53,243 bases of DNA from Ophiosphaerella korrae (taxonomy: Eukaryota > Ascomycota > Dothideomycetes > Pleosporales > Phaeosphaeriaceae): positions 1 through 53,243 of the forward strand of contig JALNQF010000288.1 in NCBI GenBank assembly GCA_028456385.1, read 5' to 3'. Position 1 is the stretch's first letter. Every line of letters begins with the position of its first letter. Made by a program: the position numbers and the translations under genes. Shown here piece after piece: positions 1 through 11,064 of the stretch. The notes beneath the pieces were generated by a model. That model saw only the letters and a list, made by a program, of their open reading frames with translations. It was not told the DNA's origin and searched no databases.

Positions 1-64
1 TAAGTACTAGGTATATATACCTAGTAGCTTACTAAGCGCTAACTAAAAGTAGAAAGATAGTTGA

Positions 65-216
65 ATGTTAGTAAGTTGTAAACTTACTAACATGTTAGTA
101 AGTTCGTAATATTAGTAAGTTTGCGATGTTAGTAAGTTGCAAACTTACTAACATATTAGTAAGTTTGTAATATTAGTAAGTTTGCAATGTTAGTAAGTTG
201 CAAACTTACTAACATT
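65..216. repeat. 61-bp tandem repeat with internal palindromes
   Basis: A 61-base unit begins at 65 and again at 126, with a partial third copy from 187. Each unit contains a palindrome built on TTAGTAAGTT and its complement AACTTACTAA, plus further half-sites in direct orientation. The unit is very AT-rich, and its copies differ mainly by C/T or G/A changes, as RIP would produce. It may be part of an eroded transposon terminus. Confidence 0.8.
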
Positions 217-1640
217 AGTGCGAAAATAAGAGATATAAGGGATAACTCCTTTACAATAAGAGAGTAAAAGATAGAAAAGTATAAGAGGTATAGAACACGC
301 CTAGCTAGATATATACAGCTATAATAGCTATACAATAATAGATATAGAGGAACGAAACAAAGAATAGAAATTTATTTAGAAATACTTACTAGTTATAAGT
401 ATAGAGGAAGCGTACGAAGACTAGAAAGAACGCAATCCTAAAGAAATAAAGTTTATACTATTTTAAGAATAGATAAAGTAATATATAGTTATAGTAAGAA
501 GAATACCTATAAAAAGGGAATAGTAGTTCCTTGTAAGAAAAACGCAATAGATTAACAAAGCCTATATACTACGAGTACTAATAGTATACTACGTCCTAAT
601 AAATACAAGCCTATTGTAGATTACTATACGAACTTTTACTATTACCTTATAATCTACTAATACTCCTCTAAGCTATTAGGAAGTCGACCCTATTAAGCTA
701 GTAATAGTAAAGATTTTATTTTTAAGGTAATAATCTTTAAAATCCTAGTTAAGGTAGCTCTTATAGCTATCTAAGATAAGTAGCTAGTATACTCTTACTT
801 AGCGCGTCTTTATATACGCGTTAAAGTGCTTTAACTACTCTAGGCTAAGTAGATTTATTATCTAGCTATTCTTAGAGACTAAGAGCTTCTAGTCTAGTAG
901 TATACCTATCTCTTTGTACTAGGTAGAGATATAGACGCGCCCTTTATAGATAATAAATAGTAGGATAGCGTACTCTACTATATAGATACTCTAGATTACT
1001 ATAGCCTACTTGCAATTACTACCCTAAGTAAGCGTAGGTCGTTAACGCCTCTCTAAGCCCGTAACGACCTTTATTAACCTAATTACTCTTATCTAGAAGC
1101 TAGTCTTATTAAAGTTATAGATATCTTTATCTACTACCTTATACTAGGCCTTAGTGTCCTCTATAAGCTTAAACTACAAGCTAATAACCTTAGGGTCTTC
1201 TTAGAGTATTCTCTAGCGATCCTTTGCTTAGTTAAATGCTATCTTTAGTTTGTCTAAGTGCCTTATAAAGCGTATAGGCTAGCACTTACCTATAGGTATT
1301 CTATCCTATACTACTAGTAGTTTATTAGCTATATTAGCTACCTCGCAGAGCTAGGGGGCAAATCCTCGTTAGTTAAGGTTAAGGATATAGTTAATAATTG
1401 TCTGCTCTTCGTTAGAAGTAAGTTTCTAGTAGTTAGCAGTTACAATTGCCTGTAGTGTAATTCCTTTAAGTCGGTTAGAGAGGCAATAATAATCAACGTT
1501 AAACGCTTCAGCAGCGCGTCGCTGGCTTTGGAATTAGCCTAGAGATAAAGCTTTAAGGGTAAGCTCTACTCTACCTTTATACGCAGGCGTATTTTTTTGT
1601 TGTTGTTGTAACATAGCAGTGTAGAAGTAGTGTTCGTAGT
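217..1640 (-). mobile_element. RIP-eroded pogo/Tc5-type transposase remnant
   Basis: On the minus strand, translation between about 1560 and 980 gives recognisable blocks of a pogo/Tc5-type (HTH_psq plus DDE) transposase. These include EDPKVIS and a degenerate version of the NFDETGF block, and they align with the better-preserved element at 24590-25930. The frame is riddled with TAG and some TAA stops and the base composition is strongly AT-rich, matching heavy C-to-T decay. Left of about 900 I see only AT-rich sequence without recognisable protein similarity, so the outer boundary is uncertain. It cannot encode a product. Confidence 0.7.
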
Positions 1641-1671
1641 GCTAAGGAAAGTTGTCGGTTCCGGTGATTTG

Positions 1672-2163
1672 TCAGTTTCGGTGATAGAATACGTTAGCTT
1701 TTATACGCTGCACCCGCTCAAACCAACCACTTATAGTAGCCAGGTCCTCACATAAGGCTCGCTGCCTATCGTATAGGCGATTAAAACGCGTCGTAAGACT
1801 ACCTGTACGCTTGACAAAGTTACGCGCCCAGTGGATGCCGACAGGGCTGCCTCCACGCTGAGAGAGTAGCTTATCAGCCATCTCACGCACAGCAGCTAGA
1901 GTTGGGGCAAAACCACGAGAATCTAGATTGAGAATATAATCGACTATTACCTCCTCCTCTAGCTGGCTGAGCCTCCTTGATTTGGGCTGGCAATCGCGTC
2001 GGGCAGAGACACCAGCGCGTCGGCGACGCAGCGTTGCTTCAGATACTTGAAAGACTGCTGCAGCTAACCTATTGCCTTGAATCTGGTTTGATTTGATAGA
2101 TGAGATAGCAAGCCGAATATCTGCTTCATCTGAAGTTAACTGAGTAGCGTGGCGTTGAGCCAT
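1672..2163 (-). mobile_element. Pogo/Tc5-type transposase N-terminal fragment
   Basis: An open frame of 163 codons encodes the DNA-binding half of a pogo/Fot-type transposase. An N-terminal helix-turn-helix (residues about 10-50, EADIRLAISSIKSNQ and the following basic stretch) is followed by the Tc5-type second helix-turn-helix (about 65-135, with REMADKLL and WARNFVKR). It stops near residue 155, just before the first catalytic block (NFDETGF in the related copy at 25.1 kb), so the DDE domain is missing. The frame is open and GC-balanced, unlike the AT-saturated remnant immediately to its left. It is either a separate truncated copy or the unmutated edge of a mosaic. No function is expected beyond possible DNA binding. 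Confidence 0.75.
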
Positions 2164-2203
2164 TGTAAGTTGAGATAAGATGGGTGCGCAAAGTTGGTGG
2201 GGT

Positions 2204-2254
2204 GCGTCACTCGCTTGTACGCGTCACTCGCTTGTACGCGTCACTCGCTTGTAA
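2204..2254. repeat. 17-bp direct repeat, three copies
   Basis: The unit GCGTCACTCGCTTGTAC occurs at 2204, 2221 and 2238 (the last copy ends slightly differently). It lies just upstream of the transposase start at 2163, where a pogo-type terminal or subterminal repeat would sit. A related GC-rich stretch in the same orientation occurs near 2770 (GGTGGGGCGCGCGCCTCGC). Confidence 0.85.
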
Positions 2255-2416
2255 ACCACGTTAGAGGCTCTCTAGGTAGCTTACACACTAAGTAATGCAC
2301 GTGAGCTAGAGGCTTAGTTAACGTTTATACGTAAGTGTCTACGCTGGCACAAGAGCTCGTCGCTAGCATTAATTATTAACGCAATTTATCAACTTAAAAA
2401 GGGAGCTTATAACAAA

Positions 2417-2701
2417 ATGCTAGAAACTGAGTTAACGCGTGATCGGGTCTCTAGTCTTGAGAGCGCTAATAAGGCAGCCAGCAAGCGTAAATCACGAAAA
2501 AAGAAGCGGATTTAGAAGCATAGGACCTTGAAAAAGGGACAAGGAGAGGATATACTCGCTGAGAGAGAGGCTGTGCAGCATCAAGTCAATAAACAGCGTC
2601 AATATGGAGAGAGAGCAGGCCTGAGTCGCCAGGCTCGCGCGCGCTGCAAGAGGTGCAGAGAGACTGGGCATAACTCACGTGTGTGTAAAATGATGCAGTA
2701 G
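2417..2701 (+). mobile_element. Transposase C-terminal tail with zinc knuckle
   Basis: A 95-codon frame from ATG 2417 to TAG 2701, interrupted by one TAG near 2505, encodes a lysine/arginine-rich tail. It ends in a CCHC-type zinc knuckle of the form CKRCRETGHNSRVC. Such knuckles end many fungal pogo/Tc5-type transposases, and a degraded counterpart ends the element at 24590-25930. The fragment lies on the opposite strand to the transposase pieces on its left, so the locus contains at least two element copies in opposite orientations. The internal TAG fits CAG-to-TAG RIP. It is a relic, not a gene. Confidence 0.7.
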
Positions 2702-3151
2702 ATACTGCTGAATTTATTATATCAATATATCTACGCTACTCTACAGCGTTGTTGAGTCGTACGCTCGGCTGGTGGGGCGCGCGCCTCGCTTGCCAGCTAC
2801 GTTACTACTCGATTACTACTTAGTATGGCCACCCCTGTAAAATCACCGCCCGGCAGCGTAGATGCGATAAGTTAGGATAAAATACCTTAGCTTTATAGTA
2901 ATTATGCTTACAAAGTAATGCACGTATCCCCGAACCTTCTATGCACGGGCATCCGCACTGATGTCTTGCCACCCCTCGCGTTAGCCCCGTTCAGGCGGCC
3001 CCCTTATACTTGAAGAATAGATCACGAAGAGGTTCGCTTTAAAGATGTTACCAAATATAGTTTAGCTCCTGAGCACATGTTTTTGATAGCATCATTTACA
3101 GTCTGCATCTAGACTGCCTATTATCGGACACATTGACTTCTACATAACCAT
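2702..3151. other. Intergenic, transposon-flank-like
   Basis: No gene is seen. The stretch has a GC-rich patch near 2770-2800, an AT-rich patch at 2860-2920, and a GTAATGCACGT word near 2911 that also occurs near 2293. These similarities suggest duplicated transposon ends. The right part is the 3' flank of the neighbouring minus-strand gene. Confidence 0.4.
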
Positions 3152-5961
3152 TCAATTCGAAGTAACCTCGATAGTGCAATCCCTAACATCAGCCCTATAC
3201 AACCCAAAACTCTGCGGCATACGCGGAAAATCTCGTTCTGTGCCAAGCCCATCTTCTCCGATATATTTCTCCCTGAGCAAGAAGCAAGTTGCACACAGCT
3301 GCTCTTTGGTTTCGTAGTGGCCCACCCAGGTCCTTCCTTGCGCACGATACAGCATCGTTGCGGCATCCAAGAACGGATCTGAATCCCTCTCAACGAAATG
3401 AGGGAACTTGATAATATCAGGGTCTGCTTCAGCATCGAAGAACTCCTCATCGACGTCGGAGTCGTCTTCATGTGGGGACTCGTAGATAATCGGATGCAGG
3501 TCAATGGGGCCACAGTTGTGCAAGATATTTGAACAATCACAGTTCAGGCCATGGTGGGTTCTGACGCATTCAGTGAATTTGATGCGGGCAGGCTGTACGA
3601 GACCATAGCCTTCCTGACCGTAGGAGTCGTGGCAAGTCGAACAAGTTCGTGGTCCGGTTCCATCCTCTGACTCGGACACGTTGTGGTCGCGAGATGTGTT
3701 ACTCGAAAGAAAATTGAGAAATGATTCGCGTGTCCAGCTTAGTTTCTCCAAGCATATCTCAAGCTCTAGTTGGATTAGCTCTTCCACCTTTTCAAGGCTA
3801 TTCGGAAAAGCAACTGCCCACGCTGCATAGATAGCAGGCAGCGCTTTGACGAACTCCTTAGGTTTTATATCATCCTCAAACCAGTCAAAGCCTTGGACCT
3901 GGCAGAATCCTCCTACTTTAAGCATCATGGGTAGCAATTCACGTTCGCTACCGCGGAGCGCGAGCCAGTGCGCAAAAGCTGTCGCATGAGATGTGCTAAT
4001 GTCGGCGTTGCAATCGTCCGAAAGACTTAACAGTCGGTGTAGTACTTGGTGGCTCCGCTCACAGACGAGAAAAGAGCGAACGGCGTGTTGCACACCACTC
4101 CAAATTGTTCTAGGCCCGCACACGACAAATCTCTCGGCTGAGGTCGTGCGCAAAAGCCATGTAATGCTGTTTTGAGAAACAGGCACGTCCTCTGAGTTGT
4201 AGGATCGTTTAAGTGCGGCATGTACCGTCCATCCATCTCCATTCGGTTCGGAGATGTCGAGGCAGTCAGAGAAGAGGCGAAGCATTCCAATTTTTGTCTC
4301 CGACGAGAGGTCTTTGCAGAGGGTTGCAAATAAAGCTATTGGAGATCTAGAGTCCGTCAGGATGGTTTTAAATACCAGAGCCTTCAAACTTACAATACGT
4401 TTGACACCGGGCTTTCATATGCCAGGGCGCCTTTGTCGGCACCGAGGCGGATCAGTGATGCACAAAGTTTGACATGTCCTCCCACTGCCGCAAACTACAT
4501 ATGAGTCAGTACTTGGCATGCACGGAAATAATGTCTCAGTGTGACTGGAAGCAACGCAGACAATGCTCACATGCAAAGGTGTCCACCCTTTCGGACTAGT
4601 ATCGAGAACGGACGCGAGCCCGTCCGCGATCAAGTGCTCAACAAGCTCTACCTCCCCATATTGGCATAGCTTAAATATTTCGGAGCCCTCGGGGACAGCG
4701 CGCACTGAATTGAGGTGGAATTGCCAGCCATCTTGACTATTTATCATGCTAGCTTCAACGCCATGCTGCACACCAACCCTTTTCAACCACAAAGCCGGAT
4801 AGAAGATGAATGATGTCAGCGTCTGGAAGCTTCCTTTGGATGCATTTGGAGGCACTTCTAGATGAATTGTAGAGGTACGCACCCACACGCAACCAAACAC
4901 AAATCCATACGAAGATACCCGGTGGCAAACGCGAGAGTGGGAGGATGTGGACGTATTAGGAAATTCGTCGTTTTCGCACCATGAAGAGCCTCTCCTGAGC
5001 GACTGGAAAGATTGGGGTGTGTTCGTTACACATCCATCAGGGCCGCACTGGCCCGATGAGACTGATTCAAACGTCGTGACATGACTCATCACCCTCGACA
5101 TAAGTTCCTGAACTGTTCCGCTGTCGATGAGTTGTTCGAATGCCTGCTCGACCGAATGCTTCAGTATATTCTTCATAACATCGTTAGACATTAACGCAGA
5201 GCCTTTTGGGGTTGCCTGGCTATTGAAGGAAACGAGGGAAGACTGTTCCTTGACTCCCACCGGAGAATCTCTCCGTCGATTCTGGAGAGTAGCCCTGTTT
5301 TGCAACGCTGCCTTGACATGGTCCACAGGATTAGTATATAGAGGCAGTCGGTTGTCGAATATCCTAACAGTCTCATTTTTGTCCGTTTGTCGGATACTAC
5401 AGCATGGTCAATAATATGTAATGCACCTCATAAGTTCCTATAGTTACCCACCTCTGATACATTAATGCTAAAATTAAAGTCGACTTCGTATCATTCAAGG
5501 AGTCGTGAAACCTCTGGAGATGTTTCGTCCGTGTGGAAGCCTTTAAAGCCATCCAGAATCGAGTCTTGTGAGATGAATATTTGAAGCCACCATCAAGAGC
5601 TTCGACAATGCTATTGAGCTCCTGCAACGCTCATCAATATAGACGGTAGTCAGAAATGGGAGCTACCATACCCGCATCTTGCTCTGGCAGCACTTCAATC
5701 CCACAGCTACCGACGTAGAAATATCCAATTTGTCGCGAGCAATGTCCTCAACCACAGCCGAGAGGTATTTCAAGTCTTCCATAATAACGGCGACATCGTC
5801 TGGCGCGCCTCGGACGGATTCCCAGAAGCAGTAGAGTTTTTTGCATGTCTCTACAACCTGAATGGCCAGAGAAACGACCGCCAAAGCTGCAGAATAGTGA
5901 GTATAGGTGTTCGTGCTATATAGGGACTCTTACCGCTTGCAGCAGCGGACAAGCCATCCAT
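3152..5961 (-). CDS. HeLo-like/SesA-type domain plus ankyrin protein
   Basis: I predict six exons: 5961-5934, 5886-5672, 5621-5452, 5396-4571, 4494-4394 and 4346-3152. They join in frame with GT...AG introns to give 844 residues. The start MDGLSAAASALAVVSLAIQ and the helical residues 1-150 (VETCKKLYCFW, then a DDVAVIMEDLKYL helix) match the HeLo-like/SesA-type N-terminal domain that heads many fungal death-signalling and STAND proteins. A central region contains WQFHLNSVRAVP followed by ankyrin-type repeats (EIFKLCQYGEVELVEHLI; GWTPLH spliced to FAAVGGHVKLCASLI). The C-terminal half has an acidic stretch and several Cys pairs (CSTC, CDCSNILHNC) that I cannot assign. The family is common in filamentous ascomycetes and its biochemical role is unknown; a role in heterokaryon or self-recognition signalling is inference. 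No inactivating change was seen. Splice sites are predictions. Confidence 0.8.
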
Positions 5962-7704
5962 CCTCTATGATGTCGTTAACGAGTTTAATGGCAGCCCGCA
6001 GTGTGTGCAAGCACTTCACTGTTATATTTAGAAGGTAGCTGGGATTGCTTTGCACGGCTGAAAGAAGCGTCGGTCGATCGAACTATACTCTCTGAGCTGG
6101 AGGACGCCATGGCGGGCTGAAAAGCAAGCAAATTCATCAGGTGACTCCCAATCCGGTGTTCTCCAGTACTCACTCGCATGAACTAGTAGGCTGATTGGCT
6201 AGGCTGAGACAGCTTTACTGGCACAATACAACACTAAAGAACGACAACCCGTGCCGCTAGCAAGACACAGCAGAGTAGCTACACTTTCGGGTCACAAGCA
6301 ACTTCCACTTGGGTTGTTGCCGACGAGAGGTCAGGTCAGCAGCCCTTGCGAATAATATAGCGAGAGAGGATACGAGGATCGTCGTACTAGACATGACGTA
6401 GAGCGGAGACGAGACGAAGAATAAGGTAGAGACTGACAAGTAATTTTATTTGTAAAAGATGGTCGTGAGGTGACATAGTACCACCCCGAATTTAGCATCC
6501 AATTGAAAGGGTGCTCGCTCCCAGTCCAATAGTTTACCGAAGCGCCATCACAATAATAATCGGCAGATCGACCAGGCTGAAGACGCCGTCCTCTGCAAGG
6601 CGTAAAAGACGCATAACGAGGGGGCTGTCAGCCAGCTCTAGCCTAGGAAGTCATTTGGAGTAGGCATGAGCAAGACGTGCAAGAGGCGAGAAGCCAAGGT
6701 ACGGCAACTGGGAGGACTCTCCTTCGAATTATCACGTGGGCGGATAAGTGCTTAATAGGCGACTTCGAACAGTAATGAATATGATTTCGCACTCAATTTT
6801 TCCGCCGCTAGCAGGGAGGATGACCGACCCGCTCCGGCCATAGGGTTGTGAAGGTGTGCTTGAGGAATAGAGAAAGTAGAGGCATGTTGTGGCTGAGGAC
6901 GAAGGTGCAATATATAGGGTGCACGCGTGCAGCAGCTGAGCCACAGAACATCAAAATTCCTGCCCACTCTCACTTCGCCAGCCCACCAACCCACGGTAAT
7001 ATGGCATCCAGTAATAATTCCGCGGGTTTGGGCGCGGTCTGATTCACGATTGTGCGCCATTTGTCACCGGCCCGTCCCATCCCAAGATTTTCTCTTGACC
7101 CCCAAAACGTCACAACGCCATCCACCCATAACTTTAAAAAGCTGCGCAATATGTTCGCTATGGTTGTTTTAGTGGGGAATCGCGTGCAAACTTTTTTTTT
7201 ATGCACGTTAGGGCTATTATGCTGGTGGTGAGCCTATACCTCTGGATGCAACGCACCAAAAGCACGGTTTTGAGTAGAGCATGGGGTAGATTTTACTAGC
7301 CACATCTTTTGTGGCTCAGCTGCTGCATGCGTACACCCTATACTCCCTGCGTACACTATATATCACGCACGTGATCGTGCCCAAAATCTGGAACTCCCGT
7401 GCCCAAAATTGTTCACCATTATCATTGTGCACGTTGAGACCGTGATGCACGTTGGGATAGGAGGCCCGTGCTACGCACAGACAATTCTGGAAGAATTTTC
7501 AGCTGAAACCCGATGGGCCTGAGTAGAGTAATCGTTCATAGAGTGGTGGTAATTTTAGCGAGGATGGGTTCAACTAGATAATACAGCTTCACATCTGCAA
7601 GAGCAATAGCACATGCTCTACAAATCCTCCGAGCTCGTATCCTTAAAAGATTTATAATTGTCCCATACTAATTTGATAAGGTATATCCTGGATCGAATGG
7701 ATTC
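5962..7704. other. Intergenic region, no supported gene
   Basis: About 1.7 kb holds the 5' flank of the HeLo-like/ankyrin gene and one copy of the dispersed GC-rich motif (6811-6856). Short open frames exist on both strands, but none shows a recognisable domain or splice structure. Around 7360-7470 there are short CACGTG-like palindromes and a repeated GTGCCCAAAAT word of unknown meaning. Confidence 0.4.
6811..6856 (+). repeat. Dispersed GC-rich motif, copy A
   Basis: This is one of four copies of a motif with core GGCWGCCGRCCCGYNCCKG followed by a (C/T)AGGGTTGTGAAG-like half. The others are at 15698, 46411 and 51511, in the same orientation. This copy reads GATGACCGACCCGCTCCGG and retains the AGGGTTGTGAAG end. 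It is the only copy not immediately downstream of a receptor-type gene. Confidence 0.7.
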
Positions 7705-8132
7705 CTACCCTCGAGTAGCGACTGAAATAGAAAGCATGCGAGTCCATTGCGCTTGCGGTCCATCGCTTTTCTCTTCACGTCCTCTTGCACCCAAGTACCC
7801 GATAGCTCCCAATCTCCTCATAGAGACGGGGGTAATTATCTGGGCCTGGCACAAGAACCGTCTCTCACCTCCTTCAAGCCTACGGCAGCGGTGGCTAGCA
7901 TACAAATGAAGGCAGCATTCAGTTGTGCCACGAGAGTTGGGATCCCAATGAAGTGGATGGCCACCCGGTTCAGCATTAATATTTGGGAAGATTTCAGTAA
8001 AGGAATGACAGTCGGTTACGTCATCCCAGCCGTATTGGTGCTAGCGGTAGCCGCCCCTCCATGCACCCCAGTCCATCTGCCAGCCAGGGTTAACAGGGGC
8101 GCGGCAAGCATTAAGAGGTTAAGAGGTTTCAT
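7705..8132 (-). pseudogene. Decayed small secreted-protein gene (putative)
   Basis: From ATG 8132 the minus strand encodes a signal-peptide-like start: MKPLNLLM followed by a hydrophobic run LAAPLLTLAG. The same frame ends after about 38 residues. In a neighbouring frame the sequence continues as a plausible mature domain (YGWDDVTDCHSFTEIFPN, then HWDPNSRGTTECCLHLYASH) that has a TAG just upstream and runs open to about 7705. The simplest reading is a short secreted protein with paired cysteines, broken by one frameshift (or an unrecognised intron) and one TAG that could derive from CAG. I do not recognise the family. Confidence 0.35.
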
Positions 8133-8895
8133 GGTGTTGAGACTAGGATGGTTAGTGAAGATTACAACAAGAACGGGCTAGTAATACTCTGTGCAGGTTT
8201 GACAGTAAGATCAAGCAACGTTGCCAAAGTGCCAACATAAAATGATAGAGCAAGGAGGTCGAGGAATGAGAACATTCAACTCCTGGCGCGCGGTACTCTA
8301 TGGATCAATGTTTTCATATATACATATCAGGAGACATTTTAGCCCAGCTGGGACTGCGGCTGATAAGAACCAAGACTGAGTGTGCAGACTTCTCCATGCA
8401 ACCAATTCATTCTGCATCAGGCTGAAGTGGTCTGAGAATGTTACGTGATACGCATTCGGCTCAACAGCAGTATCCCGAAGGCGCCCGTTGAAAGGCTATG
8501 ACAGGAGATGGTAGACTGACCTCGCTTGCTATGGACATTTCCGAACACCTACTTGGCGGGGGGCTGGCTTGGCGTGGCGCTGTGGCTGAGGATGAATTAC
8601 GGGATCACCTTATGCCCATACAAAGTAGCAGCGCAAAAGATTCGCACCATGAACGGATACAGCGAGTCGATATTGCCGGGTTTTCTCACCTCTATTCTTG
8701 CCAGGCACTATCCGTGCCCAGAGAATCATGGCGTGTTCTCCCCAATGCGAGGGCAGATGATCCACACCAAGATTGGCCTTGATCGATAACGTGATTGACG
8801 GGGAAGCGAAGCATGTGAGGAGCTACGCAAATATGCTGATACAAGGAACTGAGTTGTATTCGATAGAGGGCTAACTATGGGAGAGGCGGGGTCTA
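8133..8895. other. Intergenic, nothing recognised
   Basis: Two overlapping plus-strand open frames of about 90 codons lie at 8498-8789. They have no recognisable domain, codon pattern or splice context, so I do not call a gene. Confidence 0.4.
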
Positions 8896-9121
8896 TATCC
8901 CATCGTCTGTTGCAATATGGCCTCGCTTAACTGACTAATCGGAAAGAGTAGCTAAGTCCGGGGCCATCAAGCCCTATTGGCCGAGAGACCGAAGTACCAG
9001 CCCCTTGTTGTACCAGAGTGACTGAGCCAATAGGGTTTAATCGGCCGGAACAAGAATCCACTTAGCTACTCATTCTGATTAGTCAGTTAAGCGAGGCTAT
9101 ATTGTAATAGACGATGGGATA
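8896..9121. mobile_element. 226-bp foldback element (MITE-like)
   Basis: The left arm begins TATCCCATCGTCT and runs through TCGCTTAACTGACTAATC. The right arm is its inverted complement, GATTAGTCAGTTAAGCGA to AGACGATGGGATA. The arms are about 60 bp long with a few mismatches. A second inner inverted pair (CCCTATTGGC / GCCAATAGGG) lies in the centre. The element has no coding capacity and is bounded by TA, as for mariner-type MITEs. Confidence 0.85.
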
Positions 9122-9167
9122 CTACTGGAGAGTCATTACGCAGTCCCCTCCTTCATTGTAATCTGAA

Positions 9168-9295
9168 TCAGGGCCTTACCATTGTGCGTCCTTCCTTCCA
9201 TTGTGAACCTCGTTGTGAACAGCAGAAGGGTCGAAATCTGAGGCAGAACCTTCCCATTGTGCAGACCTTCCTTTCGTTGTGAACCACAGCCACGT
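9168..9295. repeat. Imperfect direct repeat, two units of about 42 bp
   Basis: Two copies of a unit containing CCATTGTGC..ACCTTCCTTYC..TTGTGAACC occur at about 9171-9211 and 9244-9286. They are spaced by about 75 bp. No function is apparent. Confidence 0.6.
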
Positions 9296-9937
9296 GATGG
9301 TAGGTCACCGAAGGTCCCACCGAGGATCCATTGCGGTCTAACCTGTCACAAACCAGACGGGGAAGTAAACCACTTTGGCCAAGAATCGAGCTTTTCTTTA
9401 ATATCCCTACGAGAACTTTATAAAACGTTATTAAATTATCCACTTAAGTTTGTATTTTCTTTATAGCCAGAAATAAATTTATATATTAGTAAACCGGGAA
9501 ATGTAACATCCGGCTTCGTTAGCGTCGTCACTTTCTCGCTAGTATATCCATAGCAGCCTCTTTCAAATGGCATTGCTATGCGACAGTACTGTGGGCGCTG
9601 TAGCTTATTATAAAGCGACCTTTACGTCATTGACCACTATGCTACCTTGTAAGAGTGGCACGCCATTACTTACCTGATATAGGTTACAAGTTTGTTAATC
9701 TAGCTACTTGTGAGCTGGCGCGGGCGACCTGTGCGCTTCCTCGGTGTGACGCGTTCAGCGTGGATAGTGTAGCCAACTTGTTATACAGAGACTTTGAGTA
9801 GGTCTGTAATATGCTGGTGACTATAACTAGCAAGAGACAGAGTCCGGACTTGGAGATGCTGGTCGCGAGAGAGATGAGGCATGTGGCGCGGTGTTGAAGG
9901 GGGGCTCATGATAGAGAGCTGTGCAGGTGTAGGTAGG
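9296..9937. other. Intergenic, nothing recognised
   Basis: No supported gene. The AT content rises at about 9400-9500. The right half is the 3' flank of the DUF6601-like pseudogene. Confidence 0.4.
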
Positions 9938-11064
9938 TTACCCGGCAGACAAGGACGCAACTGAAGTACATTGATTTCTATACAGAAATACAGAGTTTGT
10001 GGTGTAAAATAGTCTGTAGGTGGTATTTGCGATAACCCTCAGCCCCCTGTCTCCAAGGATCCACCTACAAAACTTATGCCCTGCACCATAGTAGACAATA
10101 GCTGCTCCTACAAGGCTTATTATGCTAAAACATCGAGACACATACCACACTGACTCCGAATGAGCTGCCACCAGCTGCTCGGCCGCAAGTGCAACCTGCA
10201 TCGAGTTCAGAATCGTAGAAACCACAGCGAATACGAAGAGGAGAGGCCCATACAGTCGTCCAAAGAAGTCACCATACTGTCCATGCACCTGTTCAAAGTG
10301 GAATTTGCGGAGAAGGAATGGAGCATAAAAGTTGAGTCACGTCAGCCTCAACTCGCTATAGCAATACCTCTTCGACACAGCTGAGTCGTCGATGCGGTTG
10401 AGTTCGGTAACGAACCGGCAGAAAGATGCCCAGTCTACGTCCTTCGGGATAAGGCGAAGGTTGTCTTGTTGAGCAATGTGGAAGTCCGATTCGTGCTGGA
10501 TCAAGTAGCGGTATGTCCGCAGGAGCCCAGTCGCAGCCTTGCAGATGTTGCTCTGACTCTCGCCCGGTCGGCCTGAGCCCTTCTCTAGATACTTCTCCCG
10601 GAACGCTTGCGATAGTAAATATCGTGGCAAAGGCTTGATGAATATACGGTTGTGGATCCAGACCAGATGCAATCGAGGTTCTTCCGTGATGATAATCTCA
10701 CGACCTTTCACCCGCTGGCGATGCAATGGGTTGATGTTGCCGCTAATACGCGAATCAAGCTGCACATGAAGGTCGACATTCTTGAGGAGTATATTGTCCT
10801 TGGTGTAGCCAAGCCAGATTTTATTTGTTTACTTTTGTATATTCGTATCTTCGAGAAAGTCGTCATGATCCAAAGACGCAGTGCCATGGCTTCGAGGTCT
10901 TCGGACCAGAGTTCCCTTTTAAGAAACTGTCTCATTTGAGGAGCGTCATTCAACATGATGGAAGGGTGGCCAGGCAAAGTCGTAGTCGTTGATGCTTCAG
11001 CCGTAGGTCCATGGTCGTGAACTAGCTGATTTAGCACTGAGAATGGCGGCATGACTGATTGCAA
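9938..11064 (-). pseudogene. DUF6601-type membrane protein, broken by one TGA
   Basis: The minus strand carries hallmark blocks of the fungal DUF6601 family. An N-terminal block (MRQFLKRELW..LEAMALRLWIMTT) is followed by NPLHRQRVKGREIIITEEP, RLHLVWIHNRIFIKPLP, a Ser/Asp-rich link, RYCYSELRLT and then FEQVHGQYGDFFGRLYGPL. Hydrophobic segments VFAVVSTILN and SIISLVGAAIVYY follow. At 10337-10339 a TGA separates ELRLT from LNFYAPFLLRKFHFEQ in the same frame. The family has Arg at that position, so CGA-to-TGA is a plausible C-to-T change. A frame change or short intron near 10760-10870 is also needed. A 52-base GT...AG segment overlaps the TGA and could be read as an intron, but it would remove conserved family sequence. 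The family's function is unknown; it is a presumed membrane protein. It is divergent with the NLR gene, sharing about 300 bp of upstream DNA. Confidence 0.65.

Noticed and set aside
6257..6439. 60-codon minus-strand frame with a hydrophobic, signal-like start
   Set aside because: Too short and composition-biased, with no cysteine pattern, splice context or family similarity.
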